Origin: JBFKQC01 sp041627895
GTDB lineage: Bacteria > Pseudomonadota > Alphaproteobacteria > Rhodobacterales > Rhodobacteraceae
DNA: 14,174 nucleotides
NCBI GenBank assembly: GCA_041627895.1
Contig: JBFKQC010000088.1
Coordinates: 1-14,174 of the forward strand
Direction: 5' to 3'
The notes below the pieces were generated by a model that saw only the letters and a list, made by a program, of their open reading frames with translations, did no database searches and was not told the origin of the DNA. Positions 1 through 6,283 of the stretch are shown piece after piece (the first letter of the stretch is position 1; each line of letters begins with the position of its first letter). A program made the translations under genes and the position numbers.

Positions 1-734
1 AGCGCGCCCATGTCCAGCGCCATCAGCCGCTTGTCACGCAAGCTTTCGGGCACATCGCCGTTCACGATGCGCAGCGCCATACCCTCGGCGATCGCCGTCT
101 TGCCGACGCCGGGTTCGCCGATCAGCACGGGGTTGTTCTTGGTCCGGCGCGACAGGATCTGCATCGCGCGGCGGATTTCCTCGTCGCGGCCGATGATCGG
201 GTCGATCTTGCCTTGTTCGGCGGCCTCGGTCAGGTCGCGCGCATATTTCTTCAGCGCGTCATAGCCTTCCTCGGCGCTCGCCGTGTCGGCGGTGCGGCCC
301 TTGCGGATGTCGTTGATCGCCGAATTCAGCGCCATCGCGGTGACGGCGCCGGCGTCGAGCGCGTCCTTGGCCCTGGACTTCACGACCGCCAGCGCGGTCA
401 GGATGCGCTCGACCGCGACAAAGCTGTCGCCGGCCTTCTGCGCGATCTTCTCCGCCTCGTCCAGCACCTTGGCGACCTGGCGGTCCATGTAGGTCTGACC
501 CGCGTCGCCCGAGACCTTCGGCAGCTTCGACACCGCCAGGTCCACGGCTTCGCGGACGCGCTCGGACGATCCGCCGGCACGCTTGATCAGGTTGGCGGCA
601 AGCCCCTGATCGTCGTCCATCAATGCCTTCAGCAGGTGTTCGGGGGCCAGTTGCTGGTGGTTTTCCCGCATCGCGATCGTCTGGGCGGCCTGCAGGAAGC
701 CACGCGACCGCTCGGTGAACTTCTCCAAGTTCAT
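1..734 (-). CDS. clpB: ClpB disaggregase, N-terminal part (cut by left edge)
   Basis: This is the first 244 codons of the ATP-dependent protein disaggregase ClpB, a cytoplasmic AAA+ hexamer that works with DnaK to rescue aggregated proteins after stress. Translation from 734 begins MNLEKFTERSRGFLQAA, the typical ClpB start, followed by the Clp N-domain (about residues 1-145). A linker comes next, then the start of the first AAA+ module, with YARDLTE and IIGRDEEIRR ahead of Walker A GEPGVGKT at residues 206-213. That is the same spacing as in E. coli ClpB. The start is backed by an AAGGAGAG ribosome site four bases upstream (739-746). The rest of the first AAA+ domain, the middle domain and the second AAA+ domain lie outside the window. 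The gene is divergent from pyrF and has a heat-shock type promoter at 810-838. ClpA is less likely because the N-domain residues fit ClpB. Confidence 0.97.
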   Translation of the reverse strand, partial: MNLEKFTERSRGFLQAAQTIAMRENHQQLAPEHLLKALMDDDQGLAANLIKRAGGSSERVREAVDLAVSKLPKVSGDAGQTYMDRQVAKVLDEAEKIAQKAGDSFVAVERILTALAVVKSRAKDALDAGAVTAMALNSAINDIRKGRTADTASAEEGYDALKKYARDLTEAAEQGKIDPIIGRDEEIRRAMQILSRRTKNNPVLIGEPGVGKTAIAEGMALRIVNGDVPESLRDKRLMALDMGA

Positions 735-809
735 CGGTCTCTCCTTATCACAGCGCCCGCTGATCCGATGCCCGCCCTGCGGCACACCCATTCGCAAGCC
801 TTTGAGCGT

Positions 810-838
810 AGATGGGAATATCACGCGGGCGTTGCAAG
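810..838 (-). promoter_or_regulatory. Predicted RpoH (sigma-32) promoter of clpB
   Basis: On the minus strand the sequence reads CTTGCAA (838-832), a 15-base spacer, then CCCATCT (816-810). The known sigma-32 consensus is CTTGAAA, 11-16 bases, CCCATNT, so the -35 matches 6 of 7 positions and the -10 matches every specified position. Transcription would start near position 803, giving a leader of about 70 bases before the clpB ATG at 734. Heat-shock control is the known mode for clpB in proteobacteria. The assignment is by motif and position only. Confidence 0.75.
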
Positions 839-909
839 GCCGCGCGGTTGACGCGATCTGCCGCATCGGTCAGAGGTGGCCGCGACCGTCGCGTTGAAGA
901 GAGGCCCGG

Positions 910-1605
910 ATGCCCGATGACCGCCTGATCGTTGCACTCGACGTGCCCAACGCATTGGCAGGGCTCGAACTTGCCGACCGCCTGGGCGACGCGGTGTCGT
1001 TCTACAAGGTCGGTCTCGGCATGCTGACGGGCGGCGGGCTGGCGCTGGCGAACGAACTGAAGCAGGACCGCGGCAAGCGCGTCTTCCTGGACATGAAGCT
1101 GTTCGACATCTCGGCCACGGTCGAGGCGGCGGTGCGGGGGCTGGCCGCGTTCGATCTGGATTTCCTGACGGTGCACGGCGACCCGCACGTCGTGCGCGCC
1201 GCCAAGGAAGGCGCCGGCGGCAAGCCCCTGAAAATCCTCGCCGTTACGGTGCTGACCTCGCTGGACCGCGCGGACCTGGACGAAGCGATGATCGTGCCGG
1301 GAGACATCGCCGGCATCGTCGTCGAGCGCGCCCGGCGGGCGCTGGCGGCCGGCGCCGACGGGGTGATCGCCTCGCCGAACGAGGCCGCCGCGATCCGCGC
1401 GCTGCCGGAGGCCGCGGGACGGCTGATCGTCACGCCGGGCGTGCGGCCCGCGGGGGCCGAGGCGGGCGACCAGAAGCGCGTGGCGACGCCTGCCGGCGCC
1501 ATCGCGGCGGGGGCGGATCACATCGTCGTCGGCCGGCCGATCTGGCGCGCCGACGATCCGAGGGCCGCAGCGCGCGCGGTGCTGGCAGAGCTTTCCGGGG
1601 CCTGA
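910..1605 (+). CDS. pyrF: Orotidine 5'-phosphate decarboxylase
   Basis: A 231-residue cytoplasmic enzyme that converts OMP to UMP, the last step of de novo pyrimidine synthesis, and works as a TIM-barrel dimer. The residues expected of the family are visible: D11 in LIVALD, K33 in FYKVG, and the catalytic D61-x-K63-x-x-D66 in LDMKLFDI. Near the C-terminus are the phosphate-loop segments TPGVRP and IVVGRPI. The length is normal for the bacterial short form. The usual DIPNT after the catalytic aspartate reads DISAT here, a change I would expect to be tolerated. The start is preceded by AGAGAGG about six bases upstream. The gene is divergent from clpB and convergent with a cytochrome gene. No convincing promoter was found in the 175-bp gap with clpB. 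Confidence 0.96.
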   Translation: MPDDRLIVALDVPNALAGLELADRLGDAVSFYKVGLGMLTGGGLALANELKQDRGKRVFLDMKLFDISATVEAAVRGLAAFDLDFLTVHGDPHVVRAAKEGAGGKPLKILAVTVLTSLDRADLDEAMIVPGDIAGIVVERARRALAAGADGVIASPNEAAAIRALPEAAGRLIVTPGVRPAGAEAGDQKRVATPAGAIAAGADHIVVGRPIWRADDPRAAARAVLAELSGA

Positions 1606-1620
1606 ATCCGCCCCGGATTC
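1594..1620 (+). terminator. Two overlapping hairpins at the pyrF stop codon
   Basis: TCCGGGGC at 1594-1601 pairs with GCCCCGGA at 1610-1617 around an 8-base loop that contains the pyrF TGA. A competing hairpin pairs GAATCCG (1604-1610) with CGGATTC (1614-1620) around a 3-base loop. The two share bases and cannot form together. There is no T-tract, so this would be a weak or Rho-assisted 3' end at best. Position at the end of the gene is the main argument. Confidence 0.4.
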
Positions 1621-1622
1621 CG

Positions 1623-1655
1623 ACGTCGGTATAACGTCGGTATTACGTCGGTATC
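1623..1655. repeat. Three tandem copies of an 11-bp repeat
   Basis: The 10-base unit ACGTCGGTAT occurs three times in direct head-to-tail order at 1623, 1634 and 1645, each followed by one variable base (A, T, C). The 11-bp period is close to one helical turn. The first copy lies inside the palindrome CCGACGTCGG (1620-1629). The array sits between the convergent 3' ends of pyrF and the cytochrome gene, in non-coding DNA that is less GC-rich than its surroundings. It could be a protein-binding array or simple slippage. No function can be assigned from sequence. Confidence 0.85.
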
Positions 1656-1698
1656 GCGTAGGTGAATTCTCCGCCACGGCGCGCAATACGGGACAGGA

Positions 1699-1714
1699 TG
1701 GGCGGTGCCGCCCA
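1699..1714. terminator. Hairpin between convergent pyrF and cytochrome genes
   Basis: TGGGCG (1699-1704) pairs with CGCCCA (1709-1714) around GTGC. Being an inverted repeat it is symmetric, and it lies 28 bases past the cytochrome stop on the minus strand. It could act as a shared 3' structure, but neither side has a T-tract. Confidence 0.3.
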
Positions 1715-1742
1715 CCCCGCTCGCGCGGCAGACGGGTTCGCC

Positions 1743-2534
1743 CTATTCGGCCGGCAGCATCCGCGTATAGGCCAGCACGTCGACCGATGCCTGAAGGTCA
1801 AGCGCCCCGAGCGAGATCATCTCGACCCCCGGATGCCCGTTCCTGATCTTGTGCAGCACCTCCCATGGGTTTGCGTTCGCCTCGGTTCCGACATAGGCCG
1901 GCGCGTCCGCGTCGCCCCAGTCCAGCGCGCGCCCGTCGAAGCCGTGGCAGGACGCGCAGGTGGTCTGGAAGATCGCCGCGCCGTTGCCCGGATCGCCGCT
2001 GACCTCGCCGGTGTCGAAGTCGATCACCGCGTTCATGTCGTCGAGCCCGCGCTCGAGGAACACGGCCAGGTACTCGGCCTGCTCGTGCGGGATCATCGCC
2101 TCGGTAAAGCCGTGCGGCGCGGCGCGCAGCAGCGCCTCGACCTCGGCGGCACTGCCCTGATAGCCCATGACCCCGGCGATGCCGGTCTTGTAAGAGCCCG
2201 AGCCGTACTTGCCCTCTGCGCCGCGATAATCCCAGCCGTGGCAGGACTTGCAGCGCCAGGTGGTATCGCCAGTGCGCTCGTTCGAGGCCGGCCAGGCGGG
2301 ATGCGTACCGTCCGGCGGGTCGAGGCCCTGCGTCGCAAACCAGTTGTCGTACAGCCGCCCGCCGCGGGTAATCGCCCAGGCGATAGTGGGTTCGGCAGGC
2401 GCGCCGAAGATGAAGTCGGCGTGATAGGCCTCGTCATTCATGTGGCCGTGGGTATCGAACATGTGCTGGGCGCTGGCCGTGCCGGCGCCAAGGCAAATAA
2501 AGACGGCGGCCGCCTTGATTGCGGTCAAGCTCAT
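1743..2534 (-). CDS. Secreted diheme c-type cytochrome
   Basis: A 263-residue protein with a cleavable signal peptide (hydrophobic residues 5-18, likely cut after ASA at 22) and two c-type heme motifs, CKSCH at 95-99 and CASCH at 193-197. It should therefore be a periplasmic electron-transfer protein with two covalently bound hemes in two cytochrome domains. M239 in GHPGVEM is a likely axial ligand of the second heme; M147 in TEAMIPH may serve the first. The frame is open further upstream, but the start at 2534 is chosen because it gives a proper signal peptide and has GGGAGGT just upstream. The substrate or partner is unknown. It resembles uncharacterised diheme cytochromes and, more loosely, thiosulfate-dehydrogenase-like proteins. 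It is convergent with pyrF and lies downstream of fliI on the same strand, separated by 214 bp, so probably a separate unit not linked to motility. Confidence 0.9.
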   Translation of the reverse strand: MSLTAIKAAAVFICLGAGTASAQHMFDTHGHMNDEAYHADFIFGAPAEPTIAWAITRGGRLYDNWFATQGLDPPDGTHPAWPASNERTGDTTWRCKSCHGWDYRGAEGKYGSGSYKTGIAGVMGYQGSAAEVEALLRAAPHGFTEAMIPHEQAEYLAVFLERGLDDMNAVIDFDTGEVSGDPGNGAAIFQTTCASCHGFDGRALDWGDADAPAYVGTEANANPWEVLHKIRNGHPGVEMISLGALDLQASVDVLAYTRMLPAE

Positions 2535-2538
2535 GGGA

Positions 2539-2545
2539 ACCTCCC
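2539..2545 (-). promoter_or_regulatory. Ribosome binding site fixing the cytochrome start
   Basis: GGGAGGT on the minus strand lies four bases before the ATG at 2534. It supports that start over the upstream ATG at 2609, which would put 25 extra residues before the signal peptide. Confidence 0.8.
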
Positions 2546-2708
2546 TTCCCAGGTTGCCGCGCGCCTCTGGCAGAAGAATCACGCCGCCTCGCCCGGCCGT
2601 CCATGACATGGCTCAATGGCAAGCCGCACTATTGATGTGCCGCGATGGCGCGGATTCCGGCGCGGATCACCGTCTGGCAGGTCTTGCCGGGGACTGACCG
2701 CGTTTCGA

Positions 2709-2730
2709 CCCGGCCTTTGCCGGGGCCGGG
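2709..2730 (-). terminator. Possible hairpin terminator after fliI
   Basis: CCCGGCC (2709-2715) pairs perfectly with GGCCGGG (2724-2730) around an 8-base loop, 18 bases past the fliI stop codon on the minus strand. No run of T follows, so intrinsic termination is uncertain. The rest of the 2535-2748 gap should hold the cytochrome promoter, but I see no clear -35/-10 pair in it. Confidence 0.4.
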
Positions 2731-2748
2731 CACCGGCATACCCCCCGG

Positions 2749-4092
2749 TCAGCCGGCCTTCGGCGCGCCTTGCGCGTCGCGGCCGAGGCACGCCGCCAAT
2801 GCGGCAAAGCTGGCCCGGCTGTCACCGGATTCGCGTTGCGCGATGAAGGCGTCAAGCCTGGGAAACGCCTCGATCGCCGCGTCCACCGAGGCGTCCGACC
2901 CGGCGGCGTAAAGCCCGGCCCGGACCATCATCTCGGACCGGTCGTAGACCCCGAGGGCCTGGCGCGCGGCGAGGATCAGGGCGTTCTCGGCCTCGCTTGC
3001 CGCCGCCGGCAGCGACCGCGACACCGATCGCAGCACGTCGATGGCCGGGAACCGCCCACGCTCAGCGATCTTGCGATCGAGCACCACATGGCCGTCGAGC
3101 ACGCCGCGCAGGATGTCGGCCACCGGTTCCTCCATATCGGAACCCGCCACCAGAACGCTGAACACGGCGGTGATGTCGCCGTCATGTCCCGCACCCGGGC
3201 CCGCGCGCTCGCACAGCGAGGTGATCAGGTGCGTCGTCGAGGGCGGGTAGCCGCCGCGCCCCGTGGCTTCGCCCGCGGCGGTCGCGATATCGCGGTGCGC
3301 ATCGGCGAAACGGGTGACGCTGTCGGCGAGGAACAGGACATGCCGGCCCTCGCTGCGGAAGAATTCCGCGACCGCCATCGCCGCCCAGCCGCAGCGCCGG
3401 CGGGCCATGGCGGACATGTCCGACGTTGCCGCGACCACGACCGCGCGGCGCATGCCGGCGGGGCCGAGGATGTTTTCGACGAACTCCCGCACCTCGCGGC
3501 CGCGCTCGCCGATCAGGGCGATCACCACGACGTCGGCCTGAAGCCCCAGCGCGAACCGCGCCAAAAGCGTCGTCTTGCCGACGCCCGAGCCGGCGAAAAG
3601 GCCGATCCGCTGCCCGCGCACCACCGGCAGCAGCGTGTTGAACGCTGTCATCCCGGTTTCAAGCCGCGCACCGAGGCCGCGGCGCTCGGTCGCGATGGGC
3701 GGCGCGGATCGCAGCGGAAACCCGCGCTCGCCGCGCAGCAGCGGCGCGCCGTCGAGGCTGCGCCCGTAAGGGTCGATCACCCGGCCGACCCACGAGGCGT
3801 GCGGCGCCAGTCCGTCCTGGCCCAAGAGCACCACGCGTTCGCCGATCTGCAGACCCTCGGCCGAGCCGTCCGGCAGAACGGTTACCGCGTTGCCGTCAAG
3901 CCTCAGCACCTCGCCCAGCACGGGCGGTGCCGAGGGCTGCAGTATTTCCACCAGATCGCCCAGCGCGGCCGTGTCCGAAAGCCCTTCGACCCGGACCACG
4001 CCCGAGCCGAGCGCGGCGACCCGGCCGACCGGCCGCACCGGGCGAATTGCCCGGATTTCCGCGGTAAGTGAGTCCAAGCCGACCCCGGGCAT
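2749..4092 (-). CDS. fliI: Flagellum-specific export ATPase FliI
   Basis: A 447-residue F1-beta-like ATPase that forms a hexamer at the cytoplasmic face of the flagellar type III export gate and helps unfold and deliver rod, hook and filament subunits. The N-terminal beta-barrel domain covers about residues 15-95. The ATPase core follows, with Walker A GSGVGKT (168-174), IGERGREVREF (194-204), Walker B region HVLFLADSVTRFA (251-263) and GYPPS (281-285). IGERGREVREF and GYPPS point to the FliI/type III ATPase family rather than F1 subunits. Length is normal. An AGGAGGG site (4101-4107) lies eight bases upstream of the chosen ATG. It is transcribed alone, divergently from flgB, across an 80-bp gap with a CtrA-like box. 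Its usual partner FliJ does not follow it; a FliJ-like gene sits after flhB instead. Confidence 0.96.
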   Translation of the reverse strand: MPGVGLDSLTAEIRAIRPVRPVGRVAALGSGVVRVEGLSDTAALGDLVEILQPSAPPVLGEVLRLDGNAVTVLPDGSAEGLQIGERVVLLGQDGLAPHASWVGRVIDPYGRSLDGAPLLRGERGFPLRSAPPIATERRGLGARLETGMTAFNTLLPVVRGQRIGLFAGSGVGKTTLLARFALGLQADVVVIALIGERGREVREFVENILGPAGMRRAVVVAATSDMSAMARRRCGWAAMAVAEFFRSEGRHVLFLADSVTRFADAHRDIATAAGEATGRGGYPPSTTHLITSLCERAGPGAGHDGDITAVFSVLVAGSDMEEPVADILRGVLDGHVVLDRKIAERGRFPAIDVLRSVSRSLPAAASEAENALILAARQALGVYDRSEMMVRAGLYAAGSDASVDAAIEAFPRLDAFIAQRESGDSRASFAALAACLGRDAQGAPKAG

Positions 4093-4136
4093 CGCAAATT
4101 CCCTCCTGCCAACAACTTTTTCTAAACGAATCAGAG

Positions 4137-4151
4137 TTAAGCCTTGGTTGA
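4137..4151. promoter_or_regulatory. Near-consensus CtrA binding site in the fliI/flgB gap
   Basis: The sequence TTAA (4137-4140), seven bases, TTGA (4148-4151) matches the CtrA consensus TTAA-N7-TTAA at seven of eight specified bases. It lies in an AT-rich island (about 4108-4152) within the only gap between the divergent fliI and flgB genes. CtrA is an established regulator of flagellar genes in many alphaproteobacteria. The geometry suits activation of fliI (box about 45 bases from its ATG). It is only 21 bases from the flgB ATG, so an effect on flgB would need a different arrangement. Single-motif evidence. Confidence 0.5.
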
Positions 4152-4172
4152 AACCTCGCGGGAGAAACCCCG

Positions 4173-4565
4173 ATGTACGACCGGCTCGAGATCTTTCAGA
4201 TGGCCTTCGGCCTCGCCGGCCATGCCAATGCGCGCCAGGCCCGGATCGCCGGAAACATCGCGAACGCCGACACGCCGGGCTACCGCGCCAGAGACATCGC
4301 GCCTTTCGCCGAAACCTATCGGGCAGACAAAACCGGCGAAGGCATGCGCGCCACGCGCGACGGGCACGCGTTGGCCGCGCCGGACGGAACGCAACGTTTC
4401 ACCGAAACCGACCGCCCGGGCCCGTCTGCGCCGAACGGCAACACCGTCTCGCTTGAAACCGAGATGATGAACGCGGTCGAGGTGCGGCGCTCGCACGACC
4501 TGGCGCTAAGCGTCTACCAGACGTCGCTCGGCATCCTGCGCACGTCGCTCGGGCGGCAGCGGTAA
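4173..4565 (+). CDS. flgB: Flagellar proximal rod protein FlgB
   Basis: A 130-residue rod subunit, exported through the flagellar type III apparatus to build the proximal rod in the periplasm next to the MS-ring. It carries the N-terminal rod-family motif GNIANADTPGYRA (residues 27-39), the FlgB-type segment NGNTVSLETE in the second half, and a C-terminal amphipathic helix that pairs with the N-terminal helix in rod assembly. There is no signal peptide, as expected for a type III substrate. GGGAG lies about eight bases before the ATG. It is the first gene of the plus-strand flagellar operon and is followed after 9 bases by flgC. Length is close to the family norm. Confidence 0.95.
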   Translation: MYDRLEIFQMAFGLAGHANARQARIAGNIANADTPGYRARDIAPFAETYRADKTGEGMRATRDGHALAAPDGTQRFTETDRPGPSAPNGNTVSLETEMMNAVEVRRSHDLALSVYQTSLGILRTSLGRQR

Positions 4566-4574
4566 GGGCGCGGG

Positions 4575-4967
4575 ATGAGCGGTTTCAGCGATATCCTGTC
4601 CGCCTCGGCCAGCGGCATGAAGGCCCAGGCGACGCGCCTGCGACACGTTTCGGAAAACATCGCCAACGCCGACACCCCCGGCTATCGGCGCAAGACCACG
4701 CCGTTCCGGCAGGTGCTCGACGCCGGCCGGGCGACCGGCATGGTCGAGACCGGCGGTGTCCGGCTCGACCGGCGCGACCTGCCGAAGATTTTCGACCCCG
4801 CCCACCCGTTGGCGGACGAAACCGGCCACTACGACGGCTCGAACGTCGATCTGGTGGTCGAGATCGCTGACGCGCGCGAAGCGCAGCGCAGCTACGAGGC
4901 GAACCTCAGAATGTTCGACCAGGCGCGGCAGATGTCGTCGCGCCTGCTCGAGATCCTGCGCAGATAG
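4575..4967 (+). CDS. flgC: Flagellar proximal rod protein FlgC
   Basis: A 130-residue rod subunit assembled with FlgB and FlgF. The rod motif ENIANADTPGYRRKT spans about 27-41, and its ten-residue core NIANADTPGY is identical to that in the upstream FlgB. The C-terminal half has DGSNVDLVVEIADAREAQR followed by SYEANLRMF, the standard FlgC ending that tells it apart from FlgB. It is slightly shorter than enterobacterial FlgC, as is common in alphaproteobacteria. No strong ribosome site precedes the ATG (GGGCGCGGG), so translation may depend partly on ribosomes finishing flgB 9 bases upstream. fliE begins 11 bases after the stop. Confidence 0.95.
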   Translation: MSGFSDILSASASGMKAQATRLRHVSENIANADTPGYRRKTTPFRQVLDAGRATGMVETGGVRLDRRDLPKIFDPAHPLADETGHYDGSNVDLVVEIADAREAQRSYEANLRMFDQARQMSSRLLEILRR

Positions 4968-4978
4968 GAGCGACCTGA

Positions 4979-5275
4979 ATGGAGCTGAAATCCTCTCTCG
5001 CCGCACAGGCCTATGCGGCCACGCGCCCTGCCACCGCGCCGAAACCGGCGCCCGGCGGGCAGGGCGCCGCCGAAGGTTTCGCCAGGCTGGCCGGCGATTT
5101 CGCCGAAACCCTGCAGCGCGGCGAGGCTACCGCCAAGGCCGCGATGACCGGCGGCGCGGACCCGCACGCGCTGGTCCAGGCGCTGGCCCAGACCGAACTG
5201 GCGGTCGAAACGGCGGTGACGGTCCGCGACAAGGTCGTCGAGGCCTACCAGGAAATCCTGCGGATGCCGGTGTAG
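4979..5275 (+). CDS. fliE: Flagellar hook-basal body adapter FliE
   Basis: A 98-residue protein that joins the MS-ring (FliF) to the proximal rod and is one of the first export substrates. The family's C-terminal block is clear: ADPHALVQALAQTELAVETA, then VRDKVVEAYQEILRMPV to the end (about 57-98). The N-terminal 50 residues are Ala/Pro-rich and poorly conserved, as is normal for FliE. AGGAG about nine bases before the ATG supports the start. It lies between flgC and fliQ in the operon, five bases before fliQ. The gene order flgB-flgC-fliE is one of the most stable in flagellar loci. Confidence 0.95.
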   Translation: MELKSSLAAQAYAATRPATAPKPAPGGQGAAEGFARLAGDFAETLQRGEATAKAAMTGGADPHALVQALAQTELAVETAVTVRDKVVEAYQEILRMPV

Positions 5276-5280
5276 CGCGG

Positions 5281-5550
5281 ATGATGGACGAGATGCTGTT
5301 CTACGACACGCTGCGCCAGGGGCTTTGGGTCTCGGTGATCATCTCGACGCCGATTCTCGCCGTCGCGCTGATCGCCGGCCTGACGATCGGCATCTTCCAG
5401 GCCCTGACCTCGGTGCAGGAGATGACGCTTACCTTCGTGCCGAAGCTGGTGGCGATCGTCGCGGTCTTCTGGGTGTCGATGGGGTTCATGACCGAGACGC
5501 TCACGAGCTTCTTCAAGGCACAGCTGGTGCCGCTGATCGCCGGAGGCTGA
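5281..5550 (+). CDS. fliQ: Flagellar export gate protein FliQ
   Basis: An 89-residue inner-membrane protein of the FliPQR export gate, present in several copies around FliP/FliR. Two hydrophobic helices are visible, about residues 14-40 and 50-75, separated by the conserved-type loop QALTSVQEMTLTFVPKL. Length matches the family (about 89). The frame is open far upstream through flgC and fliE, but that extension only reads over them in another frame; the FliQ similarity starts at 5281 (MMDEMLFYDTLRQG). A second ATG at 5284 is equally possible. The ribosome site is poor, and fliE ends only five bases before, so coupled translation is likely. Its partner FliP is not in the window; FliR is encoded at 10266-11045 on the other strand. 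Confidence 0.95.
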   Translation: MMDEMLFYDTLRQGLWVSVIISTPILAVALIAGLTIGIFQALTSVQEMTLTFVPKLVAIVAVFWVSMGFMTETLTSFFKAQLVPLIAGG

Positions 5551-5554
5551 GACG

Positions 5555-6271
5555 ATGGAGACACCGGGATACACCTCGCTCGCACGCCAGTCGGGCCTGA
5601 TGCGCGAAATGCAGACGGTCGCGAACAACATCGCCAACCTCTCGACCACGGGCTACCGGCGCGAGGGGCTGGTGTTTTCCGAATTCGTCGCCGCGCTTGA
5701 ACCGGGCGAGCCGTCGCTGTCGATGGCGCGCACGCATGCGCGGCACATCGACACCGTGCAAGGCAGCCTGACCCGAACCGGCGGCGATTTCGACTTTGCC
5801 GTCGAGGGGCCGGGCTTCTTCATGGTCGAGACGCCCGGCGGCCCGCTTCTGACCCGCGCCGGCGCCTTTACGCCCGGCCCGGAGGGAGAGCTTGTCGCAC
5901 ACGACGGCGCGCGGCTTCTCGACGCCGGCGGCGCGCCGGTCTTCGTTCCGCCCGATGCGCGCGCGGTCGCGCTGGCCTCGGACGGCACGCTTTCCGCCGA
6001 CGGGCGGCCGATCGCGCAGATTGGCCTTTTCCTGCCGGCCGATCCGGCCGACCTGTCCCGGCGCGGCGGCACCCGCTTTGCGACCGAGGGCGACGTGCTG
6101 CCCGCGGAGGGGGCCGTCTTGCTGCAGGGCTACGTGGAGACCTCGAACGTCGATCCGATTTCCGAGATCGCGCGGATGATCGAGGTGCAGCACGCCTACC
6201 AGATGGGCCAGCAGTTCCTCGACAAGGAGGACGAGCGCATCCGCACCGTCCTGCAGACCCTCGGCCGGTAA
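5555..6271 (+). CDS. flgF: Flagellar rod protein FlgF
   Basis: A 238-residue proximal rod subunit exported by the flagellar apparatus. It has the N-terminal rod motif NNIANLSTTGY (24-34), a central rod/hook-family segment GDFDFAVEGPGFFMVET (77-93), and a C-terminal block beginning SNVDPISEIARMIEVQHAYQ, which packs against the N-terminal helix in the assembled rod. FlgF rather than FlgG is indicated by the gene order, the 238-residue length, and by the next gene being a clear FlgG. A GGAGG within the last codons of fliQ (5542-5546) lies eight bases before the ATG; fliQ stops four bases upstream. flgG begins 12 bases after the stop. Confidence 0.93.
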   Translation: METPGYTSLARQSGLMREMQTVANNIANLSTTGYRREGLVFSEFVAALEPGEPSLSMARTHARHIDTVQGSLTRTGGDFDFAVEGPGFFMVETPGGPLLTRAGAFTPGPEGELVAHDGARLLDAGGAPVFVPPDARAVALASDGTLSADGRPIAQIGLFLPADPADLSRRGGTRFATEGDVLPAEGAVLLQGYVETSNVDPISEIARMIEVQHAYQMGQQFLDKEDERIRTVLQTLGR

Positions 6272-6283
6272 AGGAGAGCCGCA

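Noticed and set aside
213..851. Long plus-strand open frames over the clpB region
   Set aside because: They are antisense to the well-supported clpB reading; the residues match no family and arise from GC-rich codon bias.
848..876. TTGACG as a -35 element for pyrF
   Set aside because: At a 17-base spacer the -10 would read CAGAGG, which does not resemble TATAAT.
748..1686. 312-codon minus-strand frame across pyrF
   Set aside because: Antisense to pyrF, which has its catalytic residues intact; low-complexity Arg/Asp/His-rich translation typical of a shadow.
2770..4071. 433-codon plus-strand frame antisense to fliI
   Set aside because: fliI shows complete ATPase motifs on the other strand; the plus frame has no domain and no start signal.
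4090..4112. Sigma-54 like TTGGCAG ... TTTGCG just before fliI
   Set aside because: The GG-to-GC spacing is 13 bases instead of the required 10, and the segment is the fliI ribosome site itself.
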